Positions 47,361 to 59,300 of a stretch of 64,000 nt of DNA are shown here, one piece after another. The DNA is from Gordionus sp. m RMFG-2023 (lineage: Eukaryota; Nematomorpha; Gordioida; Chordodea; Parachordodidae), in assembly GCF_954871325.1 (NCBI RefSeq), contig NC_088779.1:2544846-2608845 (forward strand), given 5' to 3'. The notes below the pieces were generated by a model. The model did no database searches. It was not told the DNA's origin and saw nothing but the letters and a program-made list of their open reading frames with translations. Every line of letters begins with the position of its first letter. Within the stretch, counting starts at the first letter, position 1. Both the position numbers and the translations under genes were made by a program.

Positions 47361-50300
47361 CTTATTTTTTTTATTTTAAATAACAGATAATATATGAAAG
47401 ACTATTTATATATATATTTTTTTTAAAGGTCAAACTCTTCTATGTGCTGTTTTTAAAAATGTAAGAGGTTTTTTTTCAGGTTTTACTATATTTATTTCTT
47501 ACAAGAAAATATTATTAAAAAAATACGCGATATAAAGGAGACCGGGGTAAAACGGTTAAAATTTTGCATTTATTTTTAATCATAAAATTTTTTTTAGACA
47601 AAACAAATTATAAATTTTTGCATGGCCCCACACATTACCTATAAAATAATATTAAAAAAACGTTCAGCCAGGGTAGGCTAAGCATAAGGGGCAAAGTGGT
47701 TAAAATATTGTTTTTATTCAACAAAATAATACTAATTTTTGACTTTATAACTTTAAATTGTAATACTAATCGTTACAAATAAGGGAATGAAGAATAAATT
47801 ATCAAAAATAGCACAGTTTTGAATGTGCCTACTTTTGGCACTTCGTTCATTTCAATTATTCTTATAACCTTTGCCATTATTATTCAAAAACATTATTCCA
47901 TATAACACATAAATAATTTATTAATGTTCCTTTTATTTGCTCAAAAAATATCATTTTATATATATTAAATTTATATTTCCCCATTTAATAAACAGTGTAA
48001 AAAAATATTTTAAAATCTTTTTTAAACAGATATGCTCATTGTCGAGCTTGTTGGGCTACGAAAAAAATCAGTTTGAAGGGCTCTAGATATAAATAACAAC
48101 ATTTTTTAAATTAAATACTATTGTAATACTCATATAATCTCTTAATTTGGCACGATATTGGCATGCTTGTCATATATTATCCAGCAAAATTGTTAGGATA
48201 ATTTTTTTTTAGTTATAGATTTTGCATGTTATTTGTTTAATATAATATTATCCTATCAAAAAATAATTAAACATACCCAGTCACCTCCTTTACTACTATA
48301 TATACTCAAAATAAGAATATATATAACAAATATTCATTATAATGTCAGAGATCTGCATCAGGGCAGGGCTAAATGGTCGGGGTAAAACGAGCTAGTCGTA
48401 CTCAGTATTTTATTACGAATTTTTTTTTTATGAGGTTAACTAAGTCGATTTGGAATTGGTCTTGAGATTCTAGGAATTTTGGGGAAGAGTTGATGATGAG
48501 TTAGAAAAATAAATAAAAAAATATATATTATTTAAACCGAAGAAGGAAACGGAAAAACGGATTCCTCTTGGATGAGTCTCTCCACCATTTCATATTCGTT
48601 TTTGAACTCGGGGAAACATTTCAAGGCTATATGAACCTAACGAAAATATATTTAAAATATTTGTATAAATGAGCATTATAGTGCGCACAAATTGAACAAT
48701 TCAAGCGTTTAAAAACGCAAATAATGTGCATTTTAATTGCATTAGTTTAATTTGAGTACGTTTGCGTTTTGTATTTTAAATTATTGATATGAGTTTTAAA
48801 ACGCTGCGTTAAAACGTTCAAATTGTTCGCACTATTACCCTTATATTTCATAAAAAAAATTTTTTTTTACTTAGAATCCTCCCAAAACTATTTACCAAAA
48901 TATGTATATATATATTTCCTATTTTTTTATGGGAAGCATTAGTGTGCGTTGTTAAACTACCTAACACTTTAGTTAACTATAAAACTGCGTATCCATGTTT
49001 TTTTTTAAAAAAAATAAATATTCGAATCAATCTTCAAGTTTAGACTCAACTTAGAGGCTAGGCTAAAAGCTTGATTAAAGTTCAATTTAACAACACTAGG
49101 AAGCATATTAAAAACTCTCTATAGCATATAGTGTTGTTCCCAAAATGTTGATTAAGCTTCCTTTTTTTTTTACTAAATCCAAGATCTTCACACAAAAAAA
49201 AAGTATTAATAAATGTCAGGAGATTTCGTGTTTAGAAGGCGAGAAAAGTGTGAATATCTTTTGACCCAAAATCCCGGAAGCCTAGATGATAATTTTTTTT
49301 GCCGCTCAAATCTAACTTGACAAGAAATTTTATTTTTTTTCCGGATTCGCAAAGAAGAAGAATATTTTTAAAAAAATAAATATTCGAATCAATCTTCAAG
49401 TTTAGACTCAACTTAGAGGCTAGGCTAAAAGCTTGACCAAAGGCAATTTAACAACACTAGGGAGCATATTAAAAACTCTCTATAGCATATAGTGTTGTTC
49501 CCAAAATGTTGATTATGCCCCTTTTTACTAAATCCAAGATCTTCACACAAAAAAAAAGTATTAATAAATGTCAGGAGATTTCGTGTTTAGAAGGCGAGAA
49601 AAGTGTGAATATCTTTTGACCCAAAATCCCGGAAGTCTAGATGATAATTTTTTTTGCCGCTCAAATTTAACTTGACAAGAAATTTTCATTTTTTCCGGAT
49701 TCGCAAAGAAGAAGAATATTTAAAAAAAAATTTTTACGCACCATCATGAACATTGATCCTTGCGGGAATATCGGATTAATACCTGGAACGGCTTCGAGAG
49801 CGTTCGTTATTGTTTGAGCATTCTCCTATTAATAAATAATAGTAGTTAAAAAATTTTATTATTATATATCTTGTATTTGGGGACATGGAACCTTTCAATT
49901 TTAAAATCATTCACTATGAGCGATTGACCGGAAATATATTCCAGAATTCATAGAGTGTCCACATCTTGAAATTTCAGGCATTTTTAGCCGTAAACATTTA
50001 AAACAATACATTAATTTTTTTAGACAAATATTCAAAATTTAATGATAGTTTGAAATTCATGGGGTAGGTGTAATCCAACAAGGGCTGGTATAAGTTAAAT
50101 CACATTCTTTACATTTATAATAATGTTCTCAGAAAATTGATTTAAATTCAAAAGAATCAAAATTCCCCATGGATCCTATATTCCGATACCACAATCAATG
50201 ACATATAATAATACCTAAAGATCCTTCACTAAAAAGTGTACATCAATGAAAAACAGCTGGAGACGCCATTTTGATTACCCATATTATTATTTAAAAAATT

Positions 50301-53300
50301 TAAACGAAAGGTCAATTTATTCCTATCTGACACAAACTTTATTAAAGAATTTGCCCGATCATCGAAACAATAAGGAAACAAGTTACCAATTTAAATAGTA
50401 GATTTTAACATAAGGATAATTAATTACTATAAGGGTTACCAAAATGGCGGCTCCAGCTGATTTGCATTCAACGACGCTTTCAAATGCAACAATTATGAAT
50501 GCAGTCAGTCTAATATGGAAGGATGAAAATCCACACCAATCGATAATTCATTTAACTTCTAATTTTGACATTCTAAACATGCGTACAATTCTCTAAATTT
50601 AACATTATTTTAGATATACAACACGAAAGCGATTTGATTTAAATTTGTAGAATATAAAATGAACCAATCAAAGTTTACGACGCAGGAATCGAATCAATCA
50701 TCCAAGTTTTATTCGATTTCTTTTAATCGATATATTGACACAATTACTATTTATCCCCTTCGCACCCAGCGAGATCATTTGTCATCAAAATTTTTAATCA
50801 ATTAATTTTTATATGTAAAGAAACTAATGGTTGGTACTTAGAGATATTAAATTATAAAACAATATTTGTTATTTCGTATTTTATCATTAACCTGTCAAAA
50901 TCATTATTTTATTATATCAAAATGTCAAAATCATTATTTTATTTTATCAAAGTACAAGTATTTTTTGTCCATGGGAAATATTCCGAGCGCGAAAAGGTTA
51001 TTATAACAACAATTCCCTAGATAAATTCTGCATTTAGATGATCGTCACTTTAGAATAAATTTTATTTGAAGATATATGCTCTCACTCATATACCCTTTCT
51101 CTCAGAAGTTTTACAGTAGCAATCTCTAGCTAAATAAATGCCAAATTGATGTGACATATCAGGAAAAAAGCGAAATATTTTATCGGGTCTTACGTAGGCT
51201 AATTGGACAGCGTTTTGAAAGTAGGAATCGGGGGTTTTGGTTAATATTAAAGGTAACGACGCTTGTATCATGGAGTTAACGCCAAAACTGGCTTGGCAAA
51301 ACCGGTTTATACCCTCTTGGACCTGTTTATCAGTAAAATATAATAGAATATATTTTAATATAAACAATTGAAAATTAATTTAATAGTACAGTAGATTGTG
51401 AAAATGTGAGGAAGAGAAAATTATTACTTGGCCCAAGCAATGAAGGGGGTCATAAATGGCCACCCATCCAATTCTCCAACCGGGTACGATGTATCTGGTT
51501 AACAATGATTTATAAATTAAGAGTAAATATATGTATATGTAGATTAATAGAAGTATCTGTCGATGTAAACTCTAAAAGGCCGATCTGTATTTGTTGGATT
51601 GTAGGGATCTCAGAGGACCTTTTATAAAACTATAAACGTTTGCTTTGAGGTTGTTTAATAGTAATATAACATTTTTGAAATTTTTCTTATATGTATTATA
51701 AAATAGTTTGGTTGGTCAATCCATTAGATATTAGGCCAACATTAATTTGATATCGGATTAGCCAATATCAATTCGATGCTGAAATATGATTGGCCCTTTA
51801 TAAAATCTGTATCAGTAATAATCGTAAGCTAATAACTATTGCAAATATAAAAAAATGTAATAAAGAATAATGAAAATGAATACACGGCACCAACTGTCAA
51901 AACTCTAAAAAGGAACTACGAAAACAAAACAAAGAAAACTTACCCAATCAAATATATATAAAAAAAAACTCCCTAACTTACAGAAAGACCTTCTTACTAA
52001 TTCTTAGACTTGGTAAAATTTCCACAACAGATGATTACAAACGGTTTTTATTTAAAATAATCAAATTATTTAAAATCATAAAAATCATTTTTTTATTTGA
52101 AAAAAGAATCTATCATCGTAAAAAAAAATAATGAATAGTAAAAAAAAATATATATCAAAAATCAAAGTTTTAATGATTGACATTTTTTTAATATACATAA
52201 AAAAAATGTTATAATTTACTACATGCCACCCCTTTATGGGCGCATGGCATGAATATAAAAAAAATAATAATAAGATATTACTACAAAATTTTCGATGTAC
52301 TAACACTAATACTATAGAATTCAATAATGTACTATGATACTAATAGGGGTGTTATGATGAAGACATTTTATGGGCGACATCAAGGTAGTAATAATTGGTT
52401 TTCCCACAATTCAATCGCGTTGTTATTTTGTAACAATATCTGGGATCCCGAAGTGCACGGGGCGGTTTCAACGATAGTAGTCATAGCTCTTCTGAGAAAA
52501 TCCTCCTCCGGCGGCGTTGACGAGAGACTGGAACTATCATTGGATGTTCGCGTTAAATTTCCTCTGTTCGCCGATGGAGCTGAATGTGTGCTAGGGAGCG
52601 ACAGTGGGATCTGCATCTGTTCGCGCATCCTTCTGTTGGTATTCCCCGCAGACTGGCCCAGAGAATTGGTATTTATAGTAGTGAGGGGGGGGGGCGAGAA
52701 TCTCCACTGACTGTTTGTCTCCATGTCTAATATTATTTGGGCGGCTAGCGAGTATTATCAATCGGATGAAGGGGTGTCGACCCAGAAATGGATTATAATA
52801 TTTATTTTTTTTTATATTCAACACGGATGGGAAACAACTTTGGAAGAAAAAAAAACTATTTTAATTTTAAAAAAAAATATTTAAATTAACAAATTTTATT
52901 TTAAAAAACTTTAATGAGGATACACCAAAAAGAAAGGCATATATATAGTGTGTACATTGATGCAATTAAAAAAAATAATTACTAACAAAAAAAAACGACA
53001 ATTTCAAAATAATTTATTCTCACTCCGACTTATGGGATGTAAACTAGATGAGGCACACACATGTTTATTCATAAACTTTTCTTATTCTTTTCCTTTCTAA
53101 CAGACTAATAATTTAAAAAAATTTTATTTTTTAAACAAAACTGTCACCTACCCTGGCAACTGGCCAGACAAAACAATTTTTTCTTTTAAACAAAAATATC
53201 CACCAACCTTACCAATATCATAAAAATCTTCTTCTTCATTAAAACAGTCATCTGACTGTAAAAACAGATAACACACGACAAACCATTTTTTTTAAAATAA

Positions 53301-56300
53301 CATTTAAAAACAAAAACTTTCCATCTTACAAGCATATCTACAAAAAAAATTATACTGATTCACGAACATTCCTTAACTCCACCCATGCACGAAAAAAAAA
53401 CTTTCCAATATCATTAAAATGATAAAAAAAAACTTTTAATGAACCTGTCAAAATTGAACTATAATTTTAATCAAACTGAACCCCAAACCTGGGCATATTG
53501 AATTATTACGAATATGACCATAAAAACCAAAACTTTCCATCTTATAAGCATATTTACAAAAAAAATTATACTGATTCACGAACATTCCTTAACGCCACCC
53601 ATGCACGAAAAAAAAACTTTCCAATATCATTAAAATGATTAACACCCCTATTAGTATCATAATACATTATTGAATTCTATAGTATTAGTGTTAGTACATC
53701 GAAAATTTTGTAGTAATATCTTATTATTATTTTTTTTATATTCATGCCATGCGCCCATAAAGGGGTGGCATGTAGTAAATTATAACATTTTTTTTATGTA
53801 TATTAAAAAAATGTCAATCATTAAAACTTTGATTTTTGATATATATTTTTTTTTACATTCATTATTTTTTTTTACGATGAAAATTCTTTTTTCAAATAAT
53901 AAATGATTTTTATCATTTTAAATAATTTGAGTATTTTAAATAAAAACCGTTTGTAATCATCTGTTGTGGAAATTTTACCAAGTCTAAGAATTAGTAAGAA
54001 GGTCTTTCTGTAAGTTAGGGAGTTTTTTTATATATATATTTGATTGGGTAAGTTTTCTTTGTTTCGTTTTCGTAGATCCTTTTTGAGTCTTTGTGAGTTT
54101 TGACAGTTGGTGCCGCATAAATAAAAAAATGTAATAAAGAATAATGAAAATGAATATGGAAGAGGTATTAAGTATGGTATAAATTTAGAAAAATAAAAAT
54201 CAAGAGATAACAAAAATGAAATTAAACCGTTTGCTTAACGAATTGCACATTATAATTGGCACGGTGGAAGTTAGATCGGCAATGGAATGATACGTTTGAC
54301 CAGGAAATACCTTATATTTTACAAAAATATATTTATTTATCAAATAAAGTTCAAAATATTTTCAAAACAAGTATAGGACACCCCCACCCCCCACCCACCC
54401 ATAACAAATAAAAAAAACTATAACCTGCTGAAGTTACCTTACTTCTCCAATTCTCTTCCCTTCCTTTCGAACAAGTGATTCTCTAGACCCCTTTCAAATT
54501 TTTTACGAAATTCGGTATTACTACAAAGTAATTGTAAACTTACGAATAATATACTTAGGAGACATCAGAGGTAAAAAGCGCGAAGAACAAACATTATTTT
54601 ACGAGTGCACGTGGTAATTTAAAAGTATAAAAAAATTTGTAAACCGGAAACAGAACATGAACCAGGAACAAATTTGGGAAGAAATTTGAACCGGAAATCG
54701 TTTTAAAATTCGAGGAGATGGTTCCAGAACAGATTTTAACAAACGTATAAAAAAAAATGGCAACTAAATATGTAAAAGAGATCAGTCATCGAGGAGAATA
54801 GGAGTTAATTACATTTAATATTGAAATGGAAGGTTTACGAGGTCCAAAAAAAAATGACACTTGTTTCGATATCGCAACATAGGGAAAAATAGGATTTAAA
54901 GGGTATATACGAAATAATGGGCACAAACATACTAAACTTTCCCCTGAGAATTTTAATTCGGAATCTCTAACCTTAAACATCGTAATTTTACAAGGAATTG
55001 ACAGCTCTCTGGACTGGACACTTGTAAAAAAAAAATATCTCGGCTACCTCTAAACGTACAAACGATGTAAAAGTTACGATTAGAGTTTCTCACCTTAAAT
55101 TATAAAGTTACACATTAACCCCCCCCCCCCATGTTTTATTGTTCCAAAATTTCCACTAGGAATATAGATAGATAGATAGATAAGATAGATAGATAGATAA
55201 TAAATTTTATTCTTACAAAATGAGCGTAGACCTCGTCCGATATCACTGGTATATTATATTTAGATACTATCTTGAGGAAACTTAGAAGGTGTTTCTTGGA
55301 ATATACAGACCCGCACGGGTTCGAAGGATTGTTAATAATTACGGCTTTCGTCTTGGAGTCTATCAGGGATTCTAAATGATCCAGATTAATTTCCCAACAA
55401 TTTTGAGGCTTTTAAATTAATTATTGATTAATTGATATGGTTACGAACTAAAGTGCTAACATATCTTAGTTTTTTACAAACTAGCTATATAGGCCATGGT
55501 TTAGTTTGTATACAAATTACATAACAGATAATTTATGATATAAAACTAGCAACTGTGTTATATCTACTCCAAAAACTCCAAAAACGGGAATTAAATTTTT
55601 TTTAACAAAAAATTAATACACACCCAAAATTTCTTGATAGATTTAAAACTTTAGATCTTGGTAGAATAACTTTTGAATAAAGTAGGAATATACGTAGACC
55701 TGTGCGCCGATGTCTTAATCGACAGCGGCGTAATTTTTTATTGTCGGCGGAGCGATATTTATTTTAAAAAAATTTTAAATTTATAAATCAAAGTATATAA
55801 AATTTTTTTATAATTTATTTGGGCACTCTTTTCTAACACATTGTTAACAAAGTTTAATTCATTTCTGAGATTATTTCCTGTCTCACTCCAATTTAAATTA
55901 TTTTCTCATTCTCAGAAAAAGACTATGGAATTGCATTTTTACTCAGATCGTCAACACATATTAGCAATATTCTAATGATATTTATTATAAAAAATTAAAA
56001 TATAAATTTGGAATGCATGCAAAATATAAAATATGAAATATAATAAATCAGAATTCAGACTCATCAAAATTATAATTGCCATGAATAAGTAGTATTTTAT
56101 CAAGATTCGTGGAACATAAAAAGTCCTTTTTGCATGGAATATTAATCCAGCAATGGAAAAAATTCTTTCGCTGGGCGTACTGGTTGCAGGTATACAAAGA
56201 ACCTTTCTAAGCTAAATTAGCAAGGCTAGGAATTTTCCGTCGTTTTTCTTCCAAAAGGTTAATGTGCATTATCTTCTGCGATATTATGTTGGCTGAGCAA

Positions 56301-59300
56301 AATATGGCATTCTTGTTCTAGATTATTAATGTTGTTAGGAAAGGAATTTTTATGAGCTATTTTGTCTATATAAGAACTACGCATGCCCATTATCTTCAAC
56401 TTGAATCTCATTCTGTGCATTTCTATCATGCTCTAAAAGTTTTAGATGTATATTTAAAAATTACAATGATGTCCCACCTCCTGGCAGTTGTAACACCTTC
56501 GGCGTCGCACTTCAGGGATCATGGATCCCGAGGTCCGAATGTGGAGGATATATTGCAGAGAGCGGTGACCACTACGCTAACTACTGGTGTTCCACAGACG
56601 GCGGGCACTGAGGATTTTTGGGTCAACCCCATGTCTGTTTAAGAAAGGTATGTGTAAAAATAATTTGCGGCATCAGTGTTCCCGGTCATCCCGGGGGACT
56701 CGCGTACCCTTAGAAGTGCTATCCGAAAACCCGCGAGTGGGAATCAATGAAGGACGAAAACGCTCGCATCACGATTTAGAGGTGGGACAGCCAATAGACC
56801 CAATTCCCTCAAGGCCGGATAGGGACATGGATAGACATTCTCTCAATATTCGCCATTTTAACGCTCGAGGTCAGACCCTGAATGGATGAGGTCCGAGTGT
56901 GGAGGATATATTGCAGAGAGCGGTGACCACTACGCTAACTACTGGTGTTCCACAGACGGCGGGCACTGAGGATTTTTGGGTCAACCCCATATCTGTTTAA
57001 GAAAGTTATGTGTAAAAATATTATCGAAATAATATTGTAAGTTTTTTTTTAGATTATTTTTGTTTTATATCTGCCGATATGCCATGAGCCCATAAAGGGG
57101 TGGCATGTCGTATTTGTATATACGAATACATTTATTTTTTTACGCGAAATGCCAATCAACCGATTCAAATAAGGTTGATTGGATATAAAAATTATATGTA
57201 ATAATATATTTTTTTATTATTCATTAATTTTTTAATATGAAAATTACGAAAACGCAGTTTTAATTAATTTTAAATATATGAAATTTTGAAGATTTTTTTG
57301 TTTGGAAATTATTAATAAAGAAATTATTCGTGTAATTTTAGTGTGTTTAATTAATTATATATTAGAGCATTGATTAAGTTTTTTTTCTAAATTTAGCTCT
57401 CTAGTTTGTCAGTTATATTTCTTTTCTGCTTTCTGATTTTTGTAATTTCGTATAATTTTTGACAGTTTTTTTTAGTTTCGAGGATTTTTAGGATATTTTT
57501 TTTTAAATAAGATTTCCAAAGTACCTCCAGAAATAACTTGATTTATGATTAGTAGAGAGGGTTGTTATTTCATTGTAGGTAGGGTGGTTTAAAACGTCCA
57601 AAAAAATAATTAATATGTATTGTTTGTGGAAATGAAATATGATGTTAGGAATGAATGTAAATGATAAACATTATTCTATTATATAATAGCAATAAGAATA
57701 CAATTCATATGTTAATTTTATTAATGTTAATATTCAAATTTAAATAATAATAATAATTTAATATATAAAATTAAAATTAAACAGCATTCTAAAAAATATA
57801 CACGCCGCGCCGCCGCCATAAAACAATGATCTCAATCGGCGGTGTTTCAGCGTGAATAAAATTGCCAGAGGCGCCGGCGTGAACCGGCGGCGCACAGGTC
57901 TAAATATACGACATTACCATTAGAGGTGTAACGTTGCCTTGTTCGAAATTTGCAAAAAATAAAACTTTTCTGACAGGTGCCAAAGTTTTGAATTTTAAAA
58001 AAAAAGGCTGCTAATTGGGCTAATTTAAATTTCGTTTTCCTTAATATGTTAATACGGACAACATGTGCAAAATTATTTTATGAAGGAAAGATTATTAGAA
58101 ACACGATAAAAAAAATTTCAAAAAGATTCATGGTCCATTCTGGCCCCAACTTGATTGCCCTACCATTAATTTTAATAATATGGAATGTTTTATCAAACAT
58201 ACTCATATAACCCGTTTTTTAAAAAAAAAATTTACTCAATTATTTAAAAAAAATGTTGATGATATAAAGTTCCATAAAACCATCAATGATACATAGCATA
58301 TTTATAGATTAACGATCTATTCATTAAAATGCGTTTTGAAGGCTTCGTTGAATACAAGTCAGCTGGTGGCACGCCATGTTGCTTTCCTATATAATTAATT
58401 TTCTTTTTATTTATATATGAAACTCTAATTTTTTTTTGTTTTATGGCATGCTACACCAGCTGATTTCTATTGATACACAGTTAAATGAATGAATCCACAC
58501 TCTCGGTATTATTATACATGATTGACACCCATACAACTCTTTAATAAAATATATGTAATACCATAAAAAAAAGTGAGAAGCAGAGCGGAGTGGTATCAAA
58601 CTAAATCGCTTCGATTTAAGAGTCGTAACCGACCCGTTTCAACCCAAAATATTACCGGTTCAAGGCGGTTAATATTTTTAAAAAATTAGGGTAATGGCGA
58701 ATAGCGTCGAAGGGTTATTGACTTTTTTCTTTATAAAATATGTTTCTTTCATTGACAAAAATTGGATATCGTCGTTGTATTCTTATCGGTTATATACACA
58801 AAAAAAAATTGATGTTTTCGAGTAGCGTGAATAGCATAGTCGATTCAGTGGCCGGCTAATTTAATTTGCAAATAGAGACCCGTAGAGGTACCATTCGCTC
58901 GATCCCGGGTTTTATATTTTCAGGCCCGGCCCGGATATATTTAATCTTAAAAATATGATCCATCTTCTTTATATATAAAATAAATATATACCAGAAGATC
59001 GTAATCCCGATATTCGATTCCATTCATTGAAGCGAAAGTTTTGTATATAGGAAAACAGGGCTTTGGTATAAGTATATTGTCTCCCTTATCGGCTAAACAT
59101 TCAATGGACCATAATAGGGCCTGGGTACATCCGGTTGTCAAAAAAACGTTCTTTTTTGTAAAAAAAAGGAAAATTTTTCAAAAAAAATATATGATTAGAT
59201 TAAAAATATTGACCAATCACAAGATTGAGATTTTTTTTTTCCTCTCTTAATATTTGAATATCGGAGAATCGGTGTTCACGTAATCAAAAGGAAAAAAAAT

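Larger units (their letters stand above)
51885..54115. mobile_element. Unclassified TIR element, 470-bp TIRs, flanked by 36-bp direct repeats (TAT intron 6)
   Basis: Left TIR 51885-52354 and right TIR 53640-54115 begin CGGCACCAACTGTCAAAACT and are nearly identical. A perfect 36-bp direct repeat lies outside each end (51847-51882 and 54121-54156), much longer than the target duplications of known cut-and-paste families. The interior has a minus-strand frame (52724-52380) rich in Ser/Thr/Pro, ending near EEDFLRRAMTTIVE, related to the piece at 56.5-57.0 kb, and a repeated block (53317 and 53528). No transposase or polymerase was recognised, so it is probably non-autonomous. Confidence 0.8.
55695..57902 (-). 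mobile_element. hAT transposon with TAGACCTGTGCGCCG ends (TAT intron 4)
   Basis: The ends TAGACCTGTGCGCCG and CGGCGCACAGGTCTA are perfect inverted repeats, flanked by AATATACG on both sides (55687-55694 and 57903-57910). Subterminal GGCGG/CCGCC repeats are conspicuous. A minus-strand remnant near 56100-56205 reads PATSTPSERIFSIAGLIF, the hAT dimerisation domain; the rest of the transposase is lost. A second element (about 56340-57490) is nested inside. Confidence 0.92.

Noticed and set aside
52591-52824. Overlapping minus frame of 77 codons in the TIR element
   Set aside because: It is a shadow of the longer related frame at 52380-52724, which alone has a counterpart at 56.5 kb.
51885-54115. 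Polinton-like or LTR element
   Set aside because: No capsid, polymerase, integrase or LTR structure was seen; the repeats are inverted, not direct, and the flanking repeat is far longer than 6 bp.
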